A stretch of 64,000 bases of DNA from Rhineura floridana (Eukaryota > Chordata > Lepidosauria > Squamata > Rhineuridae), in contig NC_084484.1 of the NCBI RefSeq assembly GCF_030035675.1, positions 188,172,934 to 188,236,933 on the forward strand. The letters run 5' to 3'. This document shows, in pieces, positions 19,677 to 31,989 of this stretch. Made by a program: the position numbers and the translations under genes. Each line of letters begins with the position of its first letter. The stretch's first letter is position 1. A model generated the notes under the pieces. The model worked only from the letters and a program-made list of their open reading frames with translations. It had not been told where the DNA came from and did not search any database.

Positions 19677-22600
19677 CTGGGGAAAGGAGGCAGAGGTGGA
19701 GAGCAGTGAGTTTGTCCCGTGCTTTGCCCTCTTGGAAACACTGGGGCAGAGGCGGCAGCCTGGGGGTGGTACACTTAAGGGGAGCTCCAAGGCTCAGCAG
19801 GCGGAAGCAAAGCCATCACCCCCACTACTACCAACCACCACCACCCCCCCACAATACAAGCCACACAATGCTTCTCTGGAATTGGGCAAGGGGGCTCAAG
19901 ACCACCTAGCACTGCCTCCATCAAATTTGTTCCCCAAAGTCTTGGACCCCTTGGGGTTTCCAACAGTGGAGAAGCTGCATGTGTGAACAAGGTGGTGGTG
20001 GTGGTAGTGGGAAGAGGCGTACGGACCATCCCACCTACATACTTTGGGGGGGCCAGTTTTTACCTGAACAGCAGCAAGGAAACGCTCCCCAAAGGCCTGG
20101 AAGATGCCACAGCACTCAGGCAAGTTGAAGGTCTCCAGATCCTCACAGAGGAAGTCGCAGAGGGTAGCTTGTGCCTGGTGCAGATCCTCCTGAGAGGTCC
20201 TCACGGCGCCTAGTTCTGCAGCTGCCACTTGAAGGAAGGACCCCATCTGGGCCTCCAAGCCCAGGGGCTCCAGCTCTCCTTGAGCCCCCGACAGACGCTG
20301 CTCCAAGCTCTCCAGCTCCACCATCACCTCCTGATCAATGATCCTGGGAAGGAACACGGTAGAGGTCCAGCAGCTAAGCTTGCTTAATTCCCCATCCCCT
20401 CCACCCACAAAGGGCCAGATGCCCCCCCTCCCCATGCAATGGCAACAAGCACACTAAACTTGCAGCCTCCAGGCCTGGTAGAGCATGCTGGAGAAGGGCT
20501 TGGCCAAAATTTTAATTCATTGGAAAGTGGCGCAGGATGGAAGGACTGTCTCTCTGCAAAGCACACCATCTCCTCCTTGGGACTAATTCCCACCCACTCC
20601 CTCCACCAAAAAAAATAGAGGGTCCCACTGGTGCCACTGGCTTCCCTTCCTCACCGTGACGCAGGGCCAACGTGCGGGAGTTTGCTGGGAAAGCGCAACA
20701 GAGTTGGGTCCTTCTTCTCTGCCTCCTGTGTGGAGAAGGAGATTACTTAGCCCTTAATATCCTTTGCTGCCCCCCTCCACGATGGCCACGTAGCCAATGC
20801 AAGGTAGCCAGAGAGAGAAAGAGAGAGGGTGATGTGTCTGGGTCACTCCATGCTCAAACCATGAAGCTAACACGACTCCCTCAGCCACACAAGGAGGAAG
20901 CAAGGTTGACCACAGACACAGGTCCTCTTCTGGAACACCAACTGGCTAGGAAACAGCAAGCAGAAAATAGGAATCAATTCAAAGTTCTCCAATGGAGGAA
21001 TGTAGAAAGTGGAGTCCTCCAAAGATTAGTATTGAGACCAAGGGTGTCCGCAGCAGGGGGCACCCCCCTAAAAAATTATAAATGTAATGGTAGGTGAAGT
21101 GGGTTGCCAATGACTTGTAGTAACAATTCATAGACCTTGTCCCCCTCAAAAAATATTTCTGCAAACACTCTTGATTGGGACCTGTGCATTCATAAACAAT
21201 CTTGAGTTAGGGGTGAGCAGTGAGGTGGCCAAGTTTGCTGATACTAAATCGTTCAGGGTAGTTAAAACAAAAAGGGATTGTGAAGAGCTCCAAAAGGACC
21301 TCTCCGAACTGAGTGAATGGGTGGAAAAATGGCAAACACAATTCAATGTAAACGTGTGTAAAGAGTTTTTGCTCTAATATGCATAATTTCACAGATATGC
21401 TCATGGGGTCCAAACTGGTGCTGCCTGACCAGGAATGAGACCTTGGGCGATGTAGTGGACTGCTCAATGAGGCTCAGTGTGTGGCAACACTGAAAAAGGC
21501 AAACTTCATGCTAGGAATTATTAGGAAAGGGATTGAAAAGAAAACTGTCAAAATCACAATATGGCCACATTTGGAGTACTGTGTACAGTTCTGGTCACCT
21601 CACCTCAAAAAGGACATTGTTGAGCTGGAAAAGTTCCAGAGAAGGGCAACCAGAATGATCAAGGGGATGAAGTGGCTCCCCTACGAGGAAAGGTTGCAGC
21701 ATTTGGGGCTTTTCTAAACTTTGTGCTTCTGATAATCTTCCTTCCTGTACTCTTAGAGATGCTGACCACATCTTCTGGCTCCTCCCATCTGTCCTTCTTG
21801 GCATCTCCAGGAGAGGGGACAAAGCTGGTTAGCTAGAGCAAGAAGCTCTCTTTCCTACCAAGAACGTTCTTCCTTAAATAAACCAGCTTTTCTTGTGAAG
21901 GCACAGACCTGAACTAGCAAGACCTGAACAGGGTGGTTTATAACAGATGCTATTGGAGGTGGCTGATTCATAGGGTCACCATAAGTCGTAACTGACTTGA
22001 AGGCACATAACAAAGTCCCTCTGCATGCAAAGTAAAAGTCTGCTTGTATCGGTGAAGCCCTACACTTGTTCACAATTTGGCTGTGCGCATCAGCTCACTC
22101 TGCTAAACGGGGAAATGAAAGGGTTGTATAAGATGAATGGTGTGGCAGAAATGCAGAGAGGATTTCTCTCTCTCTCAGATGTGTGTGTGTGTGTGTAAAA
22201 ACTCGGACTCGTGGACATCCAAGGAAGCTGAATTTTGGAGGACTCAGGACAGACCAGAGAAAGTATTTATTCACTATGGAATTCACTCCCACAAGAGGTA
22301 ATTAAGACCACCAACATGGATGGCTTTAAAAAAGGGTTAGACAAATTCATGGAGGATAAGTCTGTCAGGGGCTACTCGTCACGACGTCTATGTTCACTGT
22401 CAGAGCAGCTTGCCCAGAATGCCAGCAGCTGGGAATCCCAAGCAGGGAGAGGTGCTCTTTTACTCCTTGTGGGCCTGGCCATTGTGAGAACAGGATACTG
22501 GACTAGATGGGCCCCTTTTGGCCTGATCCAGCAGGCTCACCTTATGTCCCTAGGGATGCTCGCTCCAAGGATGTACTTGAGGAGGCAGTTAAACCTGCTC

Positions 22601-25600
22601 CCCTTTTTCAGCTCAGCATCAAGCCAGCCTGCCCTGATCAGCAGAGCCACGCCTCAACTCCCTGTTGGGGGCTTGGCCACAGATGAGTGTGGCGAGGCTA
22701 AGGAGGGTGGGACATTGAAAGGGGGGTCAACAGAGCCTCCAAGAGAGTTGTTCTACTTACACCATTCAACATGGGCAAGACTGGGGTTGGCACCCAGCAT
22801 CCACTAGCAAATACCAGAGCCCCCCACCAACGACAGCCCAACCCATCGAACCCTGCCCTTTCCAGAACACTGAGGCGCCACCATTTCCTAAAATGCTCCA
22901 GAGGCCCTGAAGTAGAATTGCTCCAGGACATTCTGGATATTTTCGTGGAGGCTCCAAGTCACCTCTGCACTCATGGAAGTGCTTCTACCACCCCCCTTTG
23001 CTATCTCCAGGGATGTCTGCCAGAACCAAGACTCATGACAGCCCCCACCCACCCAAACTCAACCCTTGCCATAATTTATTTATTTTAGATTTATATCCTG
23101 CCCTTCCTCCCAGTAGGAGCCCAGGGCGGCATAATAACTGGCCCACTTTCCAGATTTCTTGATTGAAGACAGAAAACAGAAGGGACTAGCTTATGGAGAG
23201 TTAATGGGGCAAGGAATAAAAGGAGCATTTATTCATGGATCAGGTGGTTGGAGTCTACTACCGACCACCCAATCAAGGAGAAGACAAGGATAAAAATTTT
23301 GCAAAGCAAATTGCCAGTGTTTCAAGCAGGCATGATGTAGTAGTAATGGGGGACTTCAATTACCCCGATATCTGTTGGGAGACAAACTCTGCCAAACACG
23401 GCTCCTCCAAGGAATTCTTGATTTGTGTTGGAAATAACTTTCTCCTACAGAAAGTGGAGGAAGCAACTAGAGGATCAGCTATCCTTGACTTGATTCTAAC
23501 CAACAGAGATGACCTGGTGGATAAAGAGGCAGTTACGGGGCCTCTGGGGGGAAGTGACCACGCTATACTTGAGTTCTTGATCTTAAAGGAAGCAAAAGCT
23601 GAGAGTAGCCACACACGTACCCTGGACTTCAGGAAAGCTGATTTTAGGACAATGGTAAGTAAGGTTCTGTGGCAAGTGACCCCAATGAGAAAAGGAGTCC
23701 AAGATGGGTGGGTGTTTCTACAAAAGGAAACTCTAAAGGTACAATGGCAAACAATTTAACAAGGAAAAAAGGTGGAAGACAGCAGAAGAAGCCAATGTGG
23801 CTGCACAAAAAGCTTAGAAATGACCTGAAAACAAAAAAGGATAGTGCAGACAGGTAGCGCGGAATTGCAGGGATGGCATCCGGAAGGCTAAAGCTGCGAA
23901 TGAGCTGAGGTTAGTGAGAGATGCCACAGGCAACAAAAACGCTTTCTTCAGGTACATCCAGAGTAAAAGACAGAGAAAAGAAATGGTGGTTCAGCCACTT
24001 AGTGAGGATGGCAAAATCATAACACATGACAAAGAAAAGGCAGAAGTGCTCAATTCCTACTTTGGCTCGGTCTTCTCCCAAAAGTGGGTCTATGACCTTC
24101 CTGGCAAATGTGAAGTTGAAGGGGTAGAATTGCAGCTTGAGACTGATAGACAAATGGTCAAGGAACACCTAGTCACTTTGAACGAGTTCAAATCTCCAGG
24201 GCCTGATGAACTGCATCCTAGAGTATTGAAGGAACTGTCTGAAGAACTCTCAGAACCGCTGTCTATTATCTTTGCGAAATCATGGAGGACTGGTGAAGTG
24301 CCGCATGACTGGAGGAGGGCTAATGCTGTCCCAATCTTCAAAAAGGGCAAAAAGGAGGAACCTGGGAACTACAGACTAGTCAGCCGGTCATCAGTGCCTG
24401 GGAAACTTCTGGAGCAGATTGTAAAGCAGTCAGTCTGTAAGCACCTTGAAAACAATACAGTGATTACTAGAAAAATGTAAATGTACTGCCTTCAAGTCGA
24501 TTCTGACTTATGGCGACCCTATGAATAGGGTTTTCGTGGTAAGCGGTATTCAGAGATGTTTACCATTGCCTTCCTCTGAGGTTGAGAGGCACCCAAGGTC
24601 ACCCACCGTAGTCCAACACTCTAACCGCTACACCACACTGGCTCTCGATTACTAGAAGCCAACACAAATTTATCAATAACAAATCCTGCCAGACTAATCT
24701 TATCTCATTTTTTGATCAGCTAATCTCCCTGGTAGACTGTAGGAATGCTGTGAACATAATATATCTTGACTTCAGCAGAGCTTTTGACAAAGTGTTTCAT
24801 GAAACACTGATTAGCAAGCTAGCTGAACGTTAGCTGGATGGAACAACTATCAAGTGGATTCACAGTTGGCTACAGAATCCTAATCAAAGAGTGCTTATCA
24901 ATAGCTCATTCTCCAACTGGGGTGAGGTAATGAGCAGGGTACCACAGGGCTTGGTCCTGGTCCTGGTGCTCTTCATCATTTAATGACTTGGATGAAAAGG
25001 TGCAGGGAATGCTGATCAAATCTGCTTTTGTTCTTGTTGTTATGCCCCTTCCAGTCGATTACGACTTATGGTGACCCTACGAATCAGCGACCTCCAATAG
25101 CATATGTCGTGAACCACCCTGTTCAGATCTTGGAAGTTCAGGTCTGTGGCTTCCTTTATGGAATCAAAGAATCATAGAATAGTAGAGTTGGAAGGGGCCT
25201 ATAAGGTCATCAAGTCCAACCCCCTGCTCAATGCAGGAATCCAAATCAAAGTATTCCCGACAGATGGCTGTCCAGCTGCCTCTTGAATGTCTCCAGTGTC
25301 AGAGAGCCTATTACCTCTCTAGGTAATTTGTTCCATTGTCGTATGGCTCTAACAGGAAGTTTTTCCTGATGTTCAGTAGAAATCTGGCTTCCTGCAACTT
25401 TAGCCCATTATTCCATGTCCTGTACTCTGGTACGATCGAGAAGAGATCCTGGCTCTCCTCTGTGTGACAACCTTTCATGTACTTGAAGAGTGCCATATCT
25501 CCCCTCAGTCATCTCTTCTCCAGCCTAAACATGCCCAGTTCTTTCAGTCTCTCATAGGGCTTTGTTTCCAGTCCCCTGATCAATCCATCTCTTGTTTGGC

Positions 25601-28600
25601 CTTCCTCTTTTTCTACTCCCTGCTGTTTTTCCCAGCATTATTGTCTTTTCTAGTGAATTATGTCTTCTCATGATGTGTCCAAAGTATGAAAACCTCAGTT
25701 TCATCATTTTAGCTTCTAATGATAGTTCTGGTTTAATTTGTTCTAACACCCAATTATTTGTCTTTTTCATAGTCCGTGGTATGCACAAAGCTCTCCTCTA
25801 ACACCACATTTCAAATGAGTTGATTTTTCTCTTATCTGCTTTTTTCACTGTCCAACTTTCACATCCATACATAGAGATCGGGAATACCATGGTCTGAATG
25901 ATCTTGACTTTAGTGTTCAGTGATACAGCTTTGCATTTGAGGACCTTTTCTAGTTCTCTCATAGCTGCCCTCCCCAATCCTAGACTTCTTCTGATTTCTT
26001 GACTATTGTCTCCATTTTGGTTAATGACTGTGCCAAGGTATTGATAATCCTTGACAAGTTCAATGTCCTCATTGTCAACTTTAAAGTTACATAAGTCTTC
26101 TGTTGTCATTACTTTAGTCTTCTTGATGTTCAGGTGTAGTCCTGCTTTTGTGCTTTCCTCTTCAACTTTCATCAGCATTTTTTTCAAATCATTACTGGTT
26201 TCTGCTAAGAGTATGGTATTGTCTGCATATCTTAAATTATTGACATTTCTCCCTCCAATTTTCACATATCTTGGTCCAATCCCACTTTCTGTATGATATG
26301 TTCTGCGTACGGATTAAACAAATAGGATGATAAAATACACCTCTGTCTCACACCCTTTCCGATTGGGAACCAATTGGTTTCTACATATTATGTCCTTACA
26401 GTAGCCTCTTGTCCAGAATATAGGCTGAGCATCAGGACCATCAGATGCTGTGGCACCCCTATTTCTCTTAAAGCATTCCATAGTTTTTCATGATCTACAC
26501 AGTCAAATTGCTGTAATCTATAAAGCACAGGGTGATTTCCTTCTGAAATTCTTTGGTCCGTTCCATTATCCAACGTATGTTTGCACTATGATCTCTGGTG
26601 CCTCTTCTCTTTCTAAGTCCAGCTTGGAGGTCTGGCATTTCTCGCTCCATATATGGTAGAATCTTAAGCATTACTTTACTTGCATGGGATATTAAGGCAA
26701 TAGTTCCATAATTACTGCATTCCCTGAAATCCCCTTTCTTTGGAATTGGGATGTACATTGAAAGTTTCCAATCTGTGGGCCATTGTTTAGTTTTCCATAT
26801 TTGTTGACAGATTTTTGTCAAAATTTGGTCAGATTCAATCTCAGTAGCTTGTAGCACCTCTATTGGTATGCCATCTATTCCTGGTGATTTGTTTCTTCCA
26901 AGTATTTTAAGAGCAGCTTTCAACTCACATTCTAAGATTTCTGGTTCTTCATCATATGGTTCCTCTGAGAATGAATCTGTCATCTTTGCATCACTTTTAT
27001 AGAGTTCTTCAGTGTATTGCTTCAATCTTCCTTTTATTTCATCTCAGTCAGTCAGTGTGTTCCTGTTGATTATTCAACATCCCTACTCTTGGTTTAAATT
27101 TCCCTTTCATTTCTCTAATCTTTTGGAACAGGGCTCTTGTTTTACCCTTTTGTTGTCCTCTTCAATTTCTATACAGTAATTATTGTAATAGTTCTCTTTG
27201 TTCCTACATACTAGTTGCTGTATTGTTGCATTTAGGGTTCTAACAGTGTTTCTATCTCCTTTTGTTTTTGCCTTCCTTCTCTCTTTAATCATTTGAAGAG
27301 TTTCTTCAGTCATCCATTGAGATCTTTCTCTCTTTTTAACTGGAGGTATTGTCTTTTTGCATTCTTCCCTGATAATGTCTCTGACTTCACTCCATAGTTC
27401 TTCTGGTTCTCTGTCAACTAAGTTGAAAGCCTCAAATCTGTTCCTTATTTGATCTTTATATTCTTCTGGGATGTTATTTAAATTGTATTTTGCCATTATG
27501 ATTGCTTTGTTCTTCTTCTTTAGCTTTACTCTGATTTTCGATATGACCAGTTCATGATCTGTACCACAGTCTGCTCCTGATGTTGTTGTTGCAGAAAGTA
27601 TGGACTTCTCCATCTTCTGCTACCAATTATATAATCAATTTGATTCCTACATTGACCATTTGGTGATATCCACGTGCACAGTCGTCTTTTCGGTTGTTCA
27701 AAAAATGTGTTTGCAAGAAACAAATTATTGGCTTCACAGAATTCAATTAAGTCTTTCTCCTGCTTCATTTCTATCTCCTAAGCCCCATTTCCCCACAATT
27801 CCTAGTTCTTCTCTGTTCCCTTCTTTTCCATTCCAGTCCCCCATGGTTATCAGCACACCTTGTTTTGGTGTGTGATCAATTTCTTCCTGTACTTCTGCAT
27901 AAAATCTCTCCAATTCTGCATTTGCCGTTGGAGTGTACATTTGGATGATGGTTATGTTAATAGGTTTCCCATTTAATCTCATTGATATCACTCGCTCAGA
28001 CAGACCTTGCGTTGTAGCTCTTAATTGTTTTTGCTACATCACTTCTCATTATTAAAGCAACCCTGTTTCTTCTTAATTTCTTATTTCCTACATAAAATAT
28101 TTTGTACTTGCCCGACTGAATATGTCCCATTCCCATTTTAATTCACTCACCCCAAGTATGGTGATAGTGATACGTTCCATTTCATGCTTGACAATTTCTA
28201 ACTTTCCTGGTTCATGCTTCTCACATTCCATGTTCCTATTGTGTGCTTTGTACAACTCTCCTTTCGCATCTGTGCGCATCAACCTCTGGGCTTCCTTTTG
28301 GCTTTGACCCAGCTGCGTCATTAGTCACAGCGCTACTCGTACGTGTCCTTTGTTCTTCCCCAGTAGCTCGGTAAGTGCCTTCTGACTGGGGTCTCATCTT
28401 CCAGCACTATCTCGTGTTGCATTTTGGATACTCTGTTCATAGGATTTTCATGGTAAGAGATATTCAGAGGTGGTTTACCATTGCCTTCCTCTGAGTTTGG
28501 ATGCCTCTGGTGTCTCAGCTTTGACCATTCCGCCTTGGGTGCCCCTGCTAGGAGTCTAGCCTCTTGGTCTAGACTCCTGACGGCATTGCTCTCAGCTTCT

Positions 28601-31600
28601 TCAACACTCTCAAACCCCCTCACCATGTTAAGGTGTGCATCCTAGAAGGGACCAGTCAGCCTATCCTGAAAAAACCCACAGCTGATGGCATGGGAAACCA
28701 CTGAGAGGTCCAGCAGAACCAGCCAGCAGAAGAGCCTTCCTGTCTTGCTCCCAGAAAAAGTCAAACATCAGGCTGACTGAGGAAGTATCAGTTCCAAGAT
28801 CAGGCATAAAGCCGGATTAAAATGGACGTGGAAGCTCAGCCGCATCCACCAGTGCCTGGAGTTAAACCAGCAACCTCCGCTTGAGCGTGTTGCCCGGGGA
28901 GGGAAGTCAGCAGCCAGATGATCATTATTTAGCCCTTGCAGGTGCAAGGCAGGTTCTGCCTAGAATGGCACCTGGTTGGCCACTGTGAGCAGGCTCTTCT
29001 TATGTTCTTATGTTAATGGTCCCAGGATCACCATCCTTTAGTGCAGCTGGGAGTGCTCCCCCGCCTCCGAGGCATTTGCCATGTCTGGGATCCAGAGGGT
29101 CAATATAAGGCAAATGCACTAGCCATTTGGGGTGGGCTGCATTTATCCAGGCACCTTGCCCATATCCTCAGGCCTCAGCAGCAGAAAGCCATTTATCAGT
29201 TGGGCTTCTGGACACCTCCACAGATTGGACAAGCATAGCACCCAGGAGGCAGTGGCATGCCAAGGAACAGAGAGGGCTCTTGCCAGGAGTGGGGAGATCA
29301 CACTTGGGTGTGGGAAGCCTTCATGAGTAGATGAGACATGCTGCTCTTCACAGCACAACGAGGGCATCAGCAGGAACGCCAGCAATGCCAACTGGAACCT
29401 TCCTCCCCCTGGGGCTCTCCAGTGTATTTTGGAGAATAAGGCTCTGAGGGGAGGGAGCAAAGGGGAATAGTCACTGTGCATCTAAAGCTCGGCTAGAATT
29501 GATTCCTCCATGACAAGGGAATTAAGAAGCCCCCCATTACTGACCACCATCCGCCTGCACACTTGAAGCAAGTAGAGAGCTGGTCCCACCATCGTGCATT
29601 TGACTGCTAACATGCTGGCCAGAGTCTTGAGCAGCACCAGTGGAGGCAGCCTCTGCAGGGATGTTGGGATGCCCAGAAACAGCATCCTGGAGATCCACAA
29701 TACTAGAGTCAAGATCACCTCAGGCAGCGATTGCTAGGAAGTGGAATTAGACTGGATGAGGATTCAAAGACTGAGGCCGAGTCCTGAGGAGACCAAAACG
29801 TTGATGCTGAGTAGCCCAGTTGACACAGGCACCAGTGAATGGCCCATCTTCCTCTTGCTGAGCACAGCGGGGGGCAGGGGAGTCCCCTAGACCGAGACCT
29901 GCTACTTGGTTTGGCAGGTGCAGGCAGGATCCCTCCCCCATGAGCATGCTGCTTGCTCACCACTGGACTCGGTTACGTGAGGCACTTGGTGAGGGGCAGC
30001 TCTGGAAGGACTGCGGAAATGTCAGCCCCGCTGGCTGCTGCCGGCCACCAAGGGTCTAACGGGGCTCTTCTTCAAGTGCCATGCTGGCTGCCAGGTGGGT
30101 TTCAAAATGATGTCCTGCGTGGCCTGGAGCCAGTCTGCCTTCAACGTGACCATGTTGGAGGAGGAGAGAGGCTGTTTGGGGATGCTGTTCCTACCTCTGT
30201 TTGTCATGTTGCTCTTGTGGGCCAGTTTCTCTGCCTGTCTTTGCTTATGCTGCCACCCGCATTGGGCGCATGGCACCTCCCTCCCTCCCTCGCTAAAATC
30301 CCCCAAAGGGGCACGGAGCTCACCAGGGCCATGAAGTGCAGTAGGTCCATCCCAGGCCTGTTCGCTTTGGTGTCAGCTAGCCTGAGCAGCGAGAGCATGC
30401 GGAAGCCAACAGCAGAGCCAGCATAGCCTCCCTGGTGGTTGGGGGGGAAGAAGAGAGAAGCCATCAGTGAAGGGAGCCATGCCCCAGAGCCCCCATACCT
30501 GCCATGGCTCTCCCTGCATCCACATTTTCCTACAGTTCTCCTCATGTGTGCAGAGTCTGCTTATGTGCACAGGCACCTACGCAGGCTCACAAAAGCCCTC
30601 ATGGCTGGCCATGGGGCAACTGCTCGAGGGGGCTGAGCAGAGACCTGGTGGCCAGGCTGTAGTCCAAGGGCCACCTGAGGAGAAGGAAACCCTTAACCAT
30701 GAGCTTTTCTGCAGGGACATGGAGGTCCTCCTTTTCCCAGTTGGGCGGCCAAAAAGCTACGCAAAGCAGGGCCTGCCTCTTCCTAAGGAGCAGCACCTCT
30801 GATGCACCACCTCTTCACCCACAGCTGGGGTAGGCTTGGCAGCTTTTACCTTCCAACCCACTGGCGGACAAAGGAGCCGGACCCCAACAAGGAGCCTGTA
30901 GGGCCTCAAGGCTGAGCCAAGAGGCTTGCATTTCCGGCTCCCCAGACCAGAGATTCTTGTTCTCTCCCAAGCCCAGCCCAGCCCAGTTACCTCATTCATG
31001 TAGTTCCCTGCCTCCAGCACCAGCCGGATGAGTTCGTGCAGCTCCTCACACTCCAACAGCTCTGGAGAAGGGAAGGGTGTGAATGACATTGGGAGGGGAG
31101 AAGGGGCTCCTGTCCCAGGCAGGACATGGCTAGATGCCCTTTGAGACTCCTCCAAGTCCCTTTCAGGGTATGAGGAGAAAGAAAGAGGAATGAGGGATAG
31201 CGGCTCTGCTGGGCCACTTCATGGGGCACCATTTTGCCTCCAGAACGATGGCACTCACAATCTCTGCTAGCCAGCCCACGGAAGACCCGCTCTGTGTTCT
31301 GCCTTGCCCCAAGGACAGGCGACCTCTGGGCAGCGTCCAGCTCAGGATCATTTTCCTCCCGCCATGTGCTGAGGGGAAAGAGCCAAGCAGCCCTCCCCAC
31401 AGATTCATGTGTCTCCCCCCAAATAAGAGGCAGCACCCCGCCCCCACAGCTAATGTTGCACTGCCAAAGAGGAAGAGACCCCCTTCCTCATCTCTGCTGC
31501 TGCTGACACACACCCCCCCGCATGCCCCTTGTGTACCTCGTGCTGCCTCCGTCAGGATCTGGATGGCCGACTGCAGCGAATTCAGCTGAGGAAAGAACTC

Positions 31601-31924
31601 CTCTCGCAGCACAAGAAGCTCCAGGCGGCGCGCATAGCTGGGGGTGGAGATAAGGGCATCCGTGGGCAGGGCAGGGCAGGCCAGCAGGAGCAGATGCAGC
31701 AGGGCGAGTGGAGCCTCTGACACACACCCCCGGCCACCACCGGACTGGCCACTCGCCTCACCTGGGCACTTGGACAAGGAGCAAGGTGAAGGCTTCCGCC
31801 TCAGAGAGCCGGCTCTGGCCATCCTGGAACGTTGCCAGCTTTTTGACCTTCCAAAGAGAAATGGGGGGTCACTTGGGAGTCGGCCAGTGGAGCAAGCCCC
31901 CCCCGCCTCCACCACCCCAATCTC

Positions 31925-31989
<65 letters not shown>

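Larger units (their letters stand above)
20726..30323. other. FHDC-like intron 7, 9.6 kb, nearly all mobile elements
   Basis: Holds CR1 pieces (about 20930-21720, 22210-22560, 23160-25020), a BovB 3' tail (about 21895-22015), a Sauria-type SINE, a long BovB with an inner CR1, a CR1 3' end near 28930-29015, and unassigned DNA at about 22570-23080 and 29040-30300. Confidence 0.6.

Noticed and set aside
22141-22200. CT/GT-rich stretch as a regulatory site
   Set aside because: A simple microsatellite with no supporting motif.
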